A stretch of DNA of 9,153 nt. It comes from Microcaldota archaeon (GTDB lineage Archaea; Micrarchaeota; Micrarchaeia; Anstonellales; Bilamarchaeaceae). The translations under genes and the position numbers were made by a program. This document shows positions 1 to 5,033 of this stretch, piece by piece. The notes beneath the pieces were generated by a model. It was not told where the DNA came from. It ran no database searches and was given only the letters and a program-made list of their open reading frames with translations. The DNA is taken from the NCBI GenBank assembly GCA_013425425.1, contig JACCLJ010000116.1:1-9153 (forward strand). The letters run 5' to 3'. Position 1 is the first letter of the stretch, and each line of letters begins with the position of its first letter.

Positions 1-1
1 G

Positions 2-616
2 GGCAAGCCGATTCTCTACTACGTAATCGAAAACCTGAAAAGGAACGGGCTGGCAGATTTGATAATCACCGCGGGCTACCTGCATGAAAAAATCGAGGAA
101 TATTTCGGCAACGGAAGCAAATTCGGCGTGAAAATCGGATATGCTGTCGAAAACGAGAAGATGAACACGGCCGGCTCCATCCTGCCGCTTAAGGGAAAGG
201 TGGACGGAACGTTCGTCGTGGTCATGGGGGACCATATAACCAACATCAGCCTGAAGGAGATGCTGGCGCAGCATAAAAAGAGCGGCTGCATCGCAACCAT
301 CGCGCTCCTGAAGGGCAAGATACCGATAGAATACGGCGTCGCGGAGGTGAAGGACGGCCGCGTCGTGGAATTCAAGGAAAAGCCGCTCATAGAAAACCTT
401 TACAACGTCGCGATCTACGCCTTCGAGCCGGGAATATTCAAATACATACGGGAAAAAGAGGACTTCGCGAAAAATGTATTCCCGAGAATGCTGAAGGCAG
501 GGGAAAAGATAAACGCCTACATTTTCGAGAAGGAAGTCTGGTACGACATAGGCCGCGTAGTGGATTACGAAAGGCTGAACAAGGAACTGAAGATGAAGGA
601 GATATTCAAGGGCTAG
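2..616 (+). CDS. Sugar-1-phosphate nucleotidyltransferase, 3' part (5' end outside window)
   Basis: This is the C-terminal 204 residues of a GT-A-fold NTP transferase (RfbA/GlmU-N/GCD1 type) that would join a sugar 1-phosphate to NTP, releasing pyrophosphate. The frame is open from base 2 and begins GKPILYYVIENL, which in the family follows directly after the GxGTRL...KP loop, so about 30 N-terminal residues with the nucleotide-binding signature are lost to the window edge. Visible motifs are NTAGS (usually GTAG), VVMGDH with the metal-binding Asp, an EKP motif, and WYDIGR near the C-terminus (usually W-x-D-x-G) with the second metal-binding Asp. There is no C-terminal hexapeptide-repeat acyltransferase domain, so it is a short single-domain form. 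Substrate cannot be read from the sequence. It ends 13 bases from a convergent aglH-like gene, so a role in glycan precursor synthesis is a reasonable inference. Confidence 0.88.
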   Translation, partial: GKPILYYVIENLKRNGLADLIITAGYLHEKIEEYFGNGSKFGVKIGYAVENEKMNTAGSILPLKGKVDGTFVVVMGDHITNISLKEMLAQHKKSGCIATIALLKGKIPIEYGVAEVKDGRVVEFKEKPLIENLYNVAIYAFEPGIFKYIREKEDFAKNVFPRMLKAGEKINAYIFEKEVWYDIGRVVDYERLNKELKMKEIFKG

Positions 617-629
617 TTTTAGAGAGGGT

Positions 630-1601
630 TCAGAGGTAAATCGCCAGCACGGCCGCCGCGACTACGATTTCTATTCCTATGAAAAACAGCGTGAGGTTCC
701 TCTCGGAAATTCCATTGAAAAGTTTCATCACCAGCTGCGCAAAGCCGCGCACCTTGCCTTCAACTGGATAAAGCTTGCCGTCCTTGTATTCGCCCCACCA
801 TTTGCTGCTCGGGAACCTGTTGTACGCCTTTATGAAGAAGTCTATGACATAGGGCAGGAGAAGAAGAGCGCCTGCAGTCTCGAAGTTCCCTATTATCGCC
901 CCGGTTGCGAGCGTAGCTCCTATCGTAAGGTTGCCAACGTCGCCAGGGAACGCCTTCGAAGGATACCAGTTGAAAATTATGAATGCGAGAAGGGCTCCCA
1001 GATACGGGAGGAAAAGGAGCAATGCAGCCGTCTGCCCGTGCGATACCGCAATAAGGCTTGCAGCCGAGAATATCACGATTCCCATTCCCGCTTCCATTCC
1101 GTTGAAGCCTGCAAGCATGTTCGTGAGATTTGAGGCGACCGCGATGCCGATGGGTATCAGCACGAGGACATAGATAAGGCCGAGGTCGACCTCGCCCATG
1201 AACGGGATGATTATAGCAGTGCTCCCGACCGCACGCAATGCAACAAGCGGTATAGCCGCGAAGAGCGGAAGGAACGCTTTTATGTACTGGGGGATGTCGA
1301 TGATGTCATCCACTATCCCGATGAATGCGAGCGAATGAATCGTTATGATGCCGGCAAGCACGGGAATGAGCTGGAAATCGAACCCGAAAAAGGTGTTTAA
1401 GAATATCGCAAGAAGGACGCCCGCCGTGAATCCGGCGATTATCGCTATCCCGCCCATCTCCGCCACCTCGGGCCGGTCGGGCTTGTTGACGTCGTTGCCT
1501 ATGATCCCGAACCTCTTCAGCCTCGGAATCAGCAGTTTTGAAAATCCGAAGGTAACGGCGAACGAAAACAGGAGTATCAGGATGTAGAGAAGCCCGTCCA
1601 T
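630..1601 (-). CDS. aglH: UDP-GlcNAc:dolichyl-phosphate GlcNAc-1-phosphate transferase (AglH/DPAGT1-like, GT4 MraY family)
   Basis: This polytopic membrane enzyme transfers a HexNAc-1-phosphate (probably GlcNAc-1-P) from the UDP-sugar to dolichyl phosphate, starting lipid-linked glycan assembly on the cytoplasmic face. It has 323 residues with about ten hydrophobic segments. Family motifs appear in order: GNDVNKPDRPEVAEMGG (35-51) in the first loop, the catalytic/Mg-binding DD pair in VDDIID (Asp98-Asp99), Lys108, NMLAGFNGMEAG (161-172), and FPGDVGN with Asp221. These match the eukaryal/archaeal DPAGT1 pattern better than bacterial MraY, and the MraY HHH motif is absent. Its ATG lies one base after the TAA of the HMG-CoA reductase gene, so it is almost certainly co-transcribed and translationally coupled. 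Which UDP-sugar it uses is not certain. Confidence 0.88.
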   Translation of the reverse strand: MDGLLYILILLFSFAVTFGFSKLLIPRLKRFGIIGNDVNKPDRPEVAEMGGIAIIAGFTAGVLLAIFLNTFFGFDFQLIPVLAGIITIHSLAFIGIVDDIIDIPQYIKAFLPLFAAIPLVALRAVGSTAIIIPFMGEVDLGLIYVLVLIPIGIAVASNLTNMLAGFNGMEAGMGIVIFSAASLIAVSHGQTAALLLFLPYLGALLAFIIFNWYPSKAFPGDVGNLTIGATLATGAIIGNFETAGALLLLPYVIDFFIKAYNRFPSSKWWGEYKDGKLYPVEGKVRGFAQLVMKLFNGISERNLTLFFIGIEIVVAAAVLAIYL

Positions 1602-1602
1602 C

Positions 1603-2850
1603 TTACCGCCTCATCCTCCCCAGAATGGATTTTGCAAACTCGGCGGAGTAATCCTTTTTCCCGGCCATCTCGTCCGCGACCGCGTCTATCTCTTCGGGCG
1701 TTTTCGCGCCTGCAAGCACGGCTATGTTCCTCGCATGGAGTTTCATGTGGCCTGCCTGTATGCCCGTGGTTGCGAGCGCATAGAGCGCCGCGAAGTTATT
1801 CGCAAGGCCGGCGCATGCCATCGCCATAGCCAGCTCCTTCGCGGTTTTCGCCCCGAGAATCCTGAGCGCGATTTTCGCCGTCGGGCTGGTGTTTATCGCG
1901 CCGCCGAACAATCCGACCGCAAGCGGCAGCTCTATCGAACCCGCGAGGTCGCCGTTTTTGTTTTTTTCGAATTTAGTAAGAGGATGATACCCGCCGATAG
2001 ACGCATATGCGTGGGCGCCCGCCTCAACCGCCCTCCAGTCCTGTCCGCATGCGAGTGCAACCGCATCCACGCCGTTCATTATCCCCTTGTTGTGGGTTGC
2101 GCAGCGGAATATGTCGTTTGCGGCAAACTCATAGCCGTCGAGAACCGCTTCCACCGCGTCCTCGCCCAAAACCTCCTTTTTCCATACCGCACCCGCCCGC
2201 ACTTTTCGCCTGACTGCCAGATTGCTCAAAATCCTGAGGCGCGCCTTTCCGCCGGAATACGCTTCGAGCGTGGGTGAAACGAATTCGAGGATACTATTGA
2301 TGGTGTTCGCGCCCATCACATCCTTCACGTCTATGTAAAAATCGCAAATGAGCATGACGCCGCGCTTTGTCTTTATCTTCCTGACTTCAAATTCCTTTAT
2401 GCCGCCCCAAAATTCCTGGTTTCCCCTGTATGCGGCAGCAGCGATTTTCACTATCTCGCTTTTTTTCGCTTCAAGCTGCTTTTTGGCCTTTGCCGCGTCC
2501 GCCAGGTTGACAAGCTGCACCTCTCCCATCATTACCGACTCGTCCCCCTCTGCCCCGAATCCTTCCGGCAGGCAGAGCTTCGCGGCCTTGCAGGCGCCCG
2601 CGACAACGGAAGGCTCCTCTATGGCCATCGGGATGAGCATCTCCTTCCCGTTGATTTTGAAATTGGTTGCGATTGCGAAAGGCAGGTGCATGGCGCCCAC
2701 GACATTCTCGATCATCCTGTCCGCGATGCCGATGCTCAGCGCGCCGCCTTTCTTCAGCAATTCCGCCTCCTCATCCGTAAGCCCTGCAGCCTCCTTTATC
2801 CTCTTAAGCCTCTCATCGACGCTTAGTTTGTAAAACCCGGAAACATCCAT
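1603..2850 (-). CDS. hmgA: Hydroxymethylglutaryl-CoA reductase, class II
   Basis: It reduces HMG-CoA to mevalonate with two NAD(P)H, the committed step of isoprenoid and hence archaeal membrane-lipid synthesis. The 415-residue length fits the class II (Pseudomonas mevalonii/Archaeoglobus-type) enzyme. Motifs are ENVVG (48-52), EEPSVVA with catalytic Glu79, DVMGANTINS (177-186), the catalytic Lys in KGIMNGVDAV (Lys255), GQDWRAVEAGAHAYA with Asp271, and GHMKLHARN near the C-terminus, whose His368 matches the mobile catalytic His. All catalytic positions are intact. There is no membrane anchor, so it is cytosolic. It starts 15 bases after the wHTH stop with no clear Shine-Dalgarno and is followed after one base by aglH. 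Class II enzymes are often called degradative, but in an archaeon beside a dolichol-using gene a biosynthetic role is more likely. Many archaea use class I, so this gene may trace to an old lateral transfer. Confidence 0.95.
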   Translation of the reverse strand: MDVSGFYKLSVDERLKRIKEAAGLTDEEAELLKKGGALSIGIADRMIENVVGAMHLPFAIATNFKINGKEMLIPMAIEEPSVVAGACKAAKLCLPEGFGAEGDESVMMGEVQLVNLADAAKAKKQLEAKKSEIVKIAAAAYRGNQEFWGGIKEFEVRKIKTKRGVMLICDFYIDVKDVMGANTINSILEFVSPTLEAYSGGKARLRILSNLAVRRKVRAGAVWKKEVLGEDAVEAVLDGYEFAANDIFRCATHNKGIMNGVDAVALACGQDWRAVEAGAHAYASIGGYHPLTKFEKNKNGDLAGSIELPLAVGLFGGAINTSPTAKIALRILGAKTAKELAMAMACAGLANNFAALYALATTGIQAGHMKLHARNIAVLAGAKTPEEIDAVADEMAGKKDYSAEFAKSILGRMRR

Positions 2851-2865
2851 GGAACCATCTTTATT

Positions 2866-3321
2866 CTACTGCCTGTAGCCGTTCTCAAGCTTCCTGAGCG
2901 CCTTTTCTATGTTGCCGAATGCGCTATCGCTCTTGTTTTTGTAAAAATCCCTGAATACGTCGGGCATGCTCTTTCCGTCCCCGTCGCCGAAGTAATACTT
3001 CCCCTTGTTCCTAGTCAGGATACCCATGTTCGTAAGCCTCTGGAGATGATAATACACCGCCTTCGGGTTCTGCTTCTCCCCACCCGGCGCCTCGAGCCGG
3101 TCTATTATCTCCTTTGTCGTCGGCGAGACGCCCTTTGCGTGGAATTCCAGCAGAACGTCGAAAATATCAAGGAGGAGCGTCCTGCTCTCGTTCGGCATTA
3201 TCAGGCCGAGCGAAAGCGCAAGCCACCGGACGATGGATTTCCTCGCAAGCAGGACATCGTCCGGCAGGGAGAGCTCCCTTATCATGATTTCTGATTTTAT
3301 CAGTTTTGCCTCCGGAATCAT
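2866..3321 (-). CDS. Winged helix-turn-helix transcriptional regulator (ArsR-like fold)
   Basis: This is a 151-residue DNA-binding protein. After an N-terminal part carrying LARKSIVRWLALSLGLI (25-41), residues about 48-112 form a winged-helix domain: a helix (LLLDIFDVLLEF), TTKEIIDRL as the second helix, PKAVYYHLQRLTNMGIL as the recognition helix, and a wing (TRNKGKYYFG). The C-terminus is a charged helix of about 35 residues. Ligand and targets cannot be deduced. It is the first gene of the wHTH-HMG-CoA reductase-aglH operon, so control of isoprenoid or glycan-carrier genes, or of itself, is the natural hypothesis. ATG at 3321 is chosen because a TTTTAATT TATA-like box is centred about 26 bases upstream, which predicts a leaderless mRNA. 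Met13 (3285) is an alternative start. It is not a close match to any named regulator that I recognise. Confidence 0.8.
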   Translation of the reverse strand: MIPEAKLIKSEIMIRELSLPDDVLLARKSIVRWLALSLGLIMPNESRTLLLDIFDVLLEFHAKGVSPTTKEIIDRLEAPGGEKQNPKAVYYHLQRLTNMGILTRNKGKYYFGDGDGKSMPDVFRDFYKNKSDSAFGNIEKALRKLENGYRQ

Positions 3322-3327
3322 GTTAGT

Positions 3328-3340
3328 TTCTCTATGAGAA
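3328..3340. promoter_or_regulatory. Small inverted repeat near the wHTH start (possible operator)
   Basis: TTCTC-TAT-GAGAA is a 5-bp perfect inverted repeat with a 3-base spacer. It sits between the wHTH ATG and its TATA-like box, where a bound repressor would block transcription. The repeat is short and could occur by chance; binding by the wHTH protein is only a guess. Confidence 0.25.
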
Positions 3341-3341
3341 C

Positions 3342-3349
3342 AATTAAAA
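3342..3349 (-). promoter_or_regulatory. TATA-like box of the wHTH-HMGR-aglH operon
   Basis: On the minus strand this reads TTTTAATT, centred about 25-26 bases upstream of the wHTH ATG at 3321. That puts transcription start at or beside the start codon, implying a leaderless message. No Shine-Dalgarno is seen in front of that ATG, which agrees. Confidence 0.5.
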
Positions 3350-3358
3350 TGTTATTTC

Positions 3359-3366
3359 TTATATAG
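3359..3366 (+). promoter_or_regulatory. TATA-like box in the divergent wHTH / small-protein intergenic region
   Basis: TTATATAG is a good archaeal TATA match in the 73-base divergent spacer. Read on the plus strand it would start transcription near 3388, which would cut into the GGTGA site of the small-protein gene at 3386-3390; the AT-rich element at 3342-3350 may therefore serve that gene instead. It could also act leftwards with a short leader for the wHTH gene. Confidence 0.4.
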
Positions 3367-3394
3367 TGGAATAGGATCCGGGACAGGTGATGAC

Positions 3395-3766
3395 TTGGCA
3401 GACCTTAAATTGCGGTTGCATCCGAACGTGCTTTTTGCGTATTCGCCCAATCATGTCGAGATAATCGCAAGGCTGGAAAACCGCGACGCCGAGCCGGTAT
3501 GGTGCGAGGCCGAGGTGAAAATCCCGGAAAACATCTCCCTCAGCCCGACGAGCGCCCTTGGCAGGGGGAGGCTGAGGCTGGGCATAGTAACCAAAAAAGA
3601 GTATCTTGAAAAGGCGGTCCGGGTTTTCGCGAACAACTATACCACCCCGCAGGTTTACCGGGCGACCGTGACGCTGTTCGTTTTCAACAAGGACGGCATT
3701 ATAGAAAAAAGGGTGGAAAAACCGATAGACATAAGATGCGAGCTTAAAAAAGAGGAAAGCCTCTAG
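3395..3766 (+). CDS. Unrecognised small protein, probable beta-sandwich
   Basis: This 123-residue protein belongs to no family I can name. The pattern is of alternating strands: LKLRLHPNVLF, HVEIIARLENRD, VWCEAEVKIPENISLSP, a loop rich in Gly/Arg, LRLGIVTKKEYLEKAVRVFANN, VYRATVTLFVFNKDG and KPIDIRCEL. The layout recalls an Ig-like or CARDB/arrestin-like beta-sandwich, with no signal peptide or membrane segment, so it is likely cytosolic. It has two Cys (37 and 115). The start is TTG at 3395, chosen because GGTGA (3386-3390) lies four bases upstream and no other start is in frame; TTG with a close GGTGAT is also used by rpoN in this window. Its TAG directly abuts the TAG of the convergent rpsB gene. 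Function is unknown. Confidence 0.7.
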   Translation: MADLKLRLHPNVLFAYSPNHVEIIARLENRDAEPVWCEAEVKIPENISLSPTSALGRGRLRLGIVTKKEYLEKAVRVFANNYTTPQVYRATVTLFVFNKDGIIEKRVEKPIDIRCELKKEESL

Positions 3767-4639
3767 CTACTTCTTTTTCTCCTTTGCTTCCTTCTCCGTT
3801 TTCTTCTCTTCGTGAGCCTCGCTTTTCTCACGGGTTTCCTTCTTCTCCTTCGACTCTTTCCCGGGCTTTTCCTTCTTGGCCGCTTTTTCCTCCTTCGCCT
3901 CCTCTTCCTTCTTTTCCGCCTTCTTCTCAGCTTTTTCCTCTTTCGCCTTTGCGGGCGCCTCGGCGGCTTTCTCTTCGGCTACGGTTTCGGCTTCCGGCTC
4001 TTCCGCCGCTGCGGCCTGGGCCGGCGCCTCCTCGGTTTCCACCATCCTCTCGAAATACCCGAGGTCGTACTGGAATTCGTCGTAGGAGCTTATCTTCCCC
4101 TGGGACATCATGATCTCCCTTGCAAGTATGAAGAAAACCAGGGCAAGCGAACGCCTTCCCTTGTTGTTTATGGGTACGACCATATCCACGAATTTCGTCT
4201 CATTGTCGGTGTCGCACAATGCTATCACGGGCACGCCGTTCTGCGCGCTCTCGCTTATGGCTTCGCGTTCGCCCTTCGGGTCGCACACGAAAACGAGCCT
4301 CGGCTCCCTGAAATTCTTCGCCGTCAGGTTCGTCATGGTTCCAGGCACGAACCTCCCTTTCATCACCGGGACGCCGGTAAGGGTGGAGAATTTCGATGCC
4401 GGGCCGCTGGAATAAACCCTGGATGCGACTATCAGGATGTCCTCAGGCGGATACTTTGCAAGCAGTTTCGCGGCCGCAAGCAGCCTCTCCGAGGTTTTCC
4501 TCAGGTCGAGTATATAGAGTCCGTCATCCCTTCTTTTGAATACGAACTCCCTCATGTCGCTTGTCCTCATCTTTGTGCCGATGTGAACACCGGCTTCGAG
4601 CATTATGTCCTGTTTCACAGGCGCGTTTATTTTTTCCAT
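3767..4639 (-). CDS. rpsB: Small ribosomal subunit protein uS2 with long K/E-rich tail
   Basis: Residues 1-200 are archaeal uS2: AGVHIGTKMRTSDM near the start, FVFKRRDDGLYILDL, then VASRVYSSGPASKF, GRFVPGTMTN, EPRLVFVCDP, GVPVIALCDTDN, VDMVVPINNKGRRSLALVF and a helix ending REIMMSQGKI. It binds the 30S head/body junction. Archaeal S2 is usually about 200-230 residues; here residues 201-290 add a low-complexity tail of Lys, Glu and Ala that is almost all charged and probably helical or disordered. The ATG is supported by a strong GGAGGTAAT site four bases upstream (gap 4640-4642 included). It is the last gene of the ribosomal operon and follows tRNA-Pro. Enolase and rpoK, which often sit just before S2 in archaea, are not here. 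Confidence 0.96.
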   Translation of the reverse strand: MEKINAPVKQDIMLEAGVHIGTKMRTSDMREFVFKRRDDGLYILDLRKTSERLLAAAKLLAKYPPEDILIVASRVYSSGPASKFSTLTGVPVMKGRFVPGTMTNLTAKNFREPRLVFVCDPKGEREAISESAQNGVPVIALCDTDNETKFVDMVVPINNKGRRSLALVFFILAREIMMSQGKISSYDEFQYDLGYFERMVETEEAPAQAAAAEEPEAETVAEEKAAEAPAKAKEEKAEKKAEKKEEEAKEEKAAKKEKPGKESKEKKETREKSEAHEEKKTEKEAKEKKK

Positions 4640-4642
4640 AGC

Positions 4643-4651
4643 ATTACCTCC
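4643..4651 (-). promoter_or_regulatory. Shine-Dalgarno of rpsB
   Basis: On the minus strand GGAGGTAAT ends three bases before the rpsB ATG. It is the strongest anti-Shine-Dalgarno match in the window. A short upstream element, minus-strand TTACC at 4667-4663, is complementary to its GGTAA part. Confidence 0.75.
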
Positions 4652-4669
4652 GTTATGAACATGGTAACC

Positions 4670-4680
4670 GAAATATGGGG
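4670..4680. repeat. Direct repeat copy of the tRNA-Pro 3' end and flank
   Basis: GAAATATGGGG at 4670-4680 is identical to 4720-4730, fifty bases away. The second copy is the last five bases of the tRNA (minus-strand CCCCA) plus six flanking bases. The copy at 4670-4680 also forms the 3' arm of the hairpin in this spacer. Confidence 0.7.
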
Positions 4681-4713
4681 TCAGTGTGAACTTCGTTCAC
4701 AACCCCCAATTTC
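4670..4713 (-). other. Imperfect hairpin in the tRNA-Pro / rpsB spacer
   Basis: On the minus strand a perfect 7-bp stem TGTGAAC/GTTCACA closes a GAA triloop. Below it, after a small internal loop, GGGGT can pair with ACCCC, and after a 2x2 mismatch GAAAT pairs with ATTTC. About 17 base pairs in total span 44 bases. It lies between the tRNA 3' end and the rpsB Shine-Dalgarno, so it could be a leader element, a processing signal or an attenuator. No T-run follows, so it is not a typical terminator. Confidence 0.55.
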
Positions 4714-4719
4714 ATGACT

Positions 4720-4730
4720 GAAATATGGGG
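4720..4730. repeat. Direct repeat, tRNA-proximal copy
   Basis: This is the parent copy of the 11-base repeat found at 4670-4680. It covers the 3' strand of the tRNA-Pro acceptor stem (CCCC), the discriminator A and the immediate flank TATTTC on the minus strand. Confidence 0.7.
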
Positions 4731-4798
4731 CCGCTGAGATTTGAACTCAGATTACGAACACCCCAAGCTCGCAGGATACCAGGTTACCTCACGACCCC
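4726..4798 (-). tRNA. tRNA-Pro (anticodon GGG)
   Basis: The 73-base cloverleaf was worked out by hand. The acceptor stem GGGGTCG/CGGCCCC pairs fully with one G-U. The D arm is AGGT...TCCT with G18-G19 in the loop and a U-U mismatch at 13-22. The anticodon stem CGAGC/GTTCG has one G-U, and the loop TTGGGGT gives anticodon GGG with G37, as expected for tRNA-Pro reading CCC/CCU. The variable loop is only four bases (TAAT), and the T arm is CTGAG-TTCAAAT-CTCAG. The discriminator is A and CCA is not encoded, so it must be added after tRNase Z cleavage. There is no intron. It starts 7 bases after the rpoN stop, inside the ribosomal operon, so it is probably cut from the long transcript by RNase P and tRNase Z. 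Confidence 0.94.
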
Positions 4799-4805
4799 AT
4801 TATCA

Positions 4806-5000
4806 TCATGCCCTTCGGTACTTCACAAGCGTATCCACGAGATTTACGTGGCTGAGGAACATCCTCCTGCAGCAGTATCTGTGCACCCCAAGCTCGTCCA
4901 TCGCCACCTCCGGCGTTTTTTCCTTCTCGAGCTTTTTGTAATCCTCGTAAAGGTGGCCTATGACCCCCCCGCATGTAAAACATCTTACCGGGAATTCCAA
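4806..5000 (-). CDS. rpoN: DNA-directed RNA polymerase subunit N (Rpo10/RPB10)
   Basis: This is a small zinc-binding RNA polymerase subunit that anchors the Rpo3-Rpo11 platform to the large subunits. It has 64 residues, the usual length. The family signature FPVRCFTCG gives zinc ligands Cys7 and Cys10, and LGVHRYCCRRMFLSHVNLVD gives Cys43-Cys44 and the conserved RR. Relative to typical family members a short lysine-rich stretch (EKEKTPEVAM) sits between the halves. The start is TTG at 5000: it places PVRCFTCG at the expected distance from the N-terminus, has GGTGAT (5009-5004) three bases upstream, and a stop lies in frame at 5015-5013. It follows rps9 and precedes tRNA-Pro, as in the conserved archaeal L13-S9-RpoN cluster. 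Confidence 0.95.
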   Translation of the reverse strand: MEFPVRCFTCGGVIGHLYEDYKKLEKEKTPEVAMDELGVHRYCCRRMFLSHVNLVDTLVKYRRA

Positions 5001-5017
5001 TTTATCACCAATTTATC
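4997..5017. repeat. Tandem 10-base repeat at the rpoN translation start
   Basis: CCAATTTATC occurs at 4997-5006 and again at 5008-5017 with one base between. On the minus strand each unit reads GATAAATTGG. The downstream unit carries the GAT of the Shine-Dalgarno and the TTG start, and the upstream unit holds an out-of-frame TTG. It looks like a small duplication of the initiation region. Confidence 0.6.
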
Positions 5018-5033
5018 CTTGATTATTATGACG

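Noticed and set aside
1735..2277. 180-codon plus-strand open frame opposite HMG-CoA reductase
   Set aside because: Arg/Cys-rich shadow translation of a certain gene.
4685..4701. Intrinsic terminator after tRNA-Pro
   Set aside because: The stem is good but no T-run follows on either strand, and archaeal termination relies on T-runs.
3812..4717. 301-codon open frame on the plus strand opposite rpsB
   Set aside because: It is antisense to a certain S2 gene. The openness comes from the K/E-rich tail and stop-poor complementary codons, and the translation is low-complexity with no family motif.
4670..4730. True attL/attR pair of an integrated element
   Set aside because: Only 39 bases lie between the 11-base copies and there is no integrase nearby. 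At most it is a scar, so it is reported as a repeat only.
4789..4983. 64-codon minus-strand frame overlapping rpoN
   Set aside because: Out of frame with the unmistakable RPB10 signature and it runs into the tRNA.
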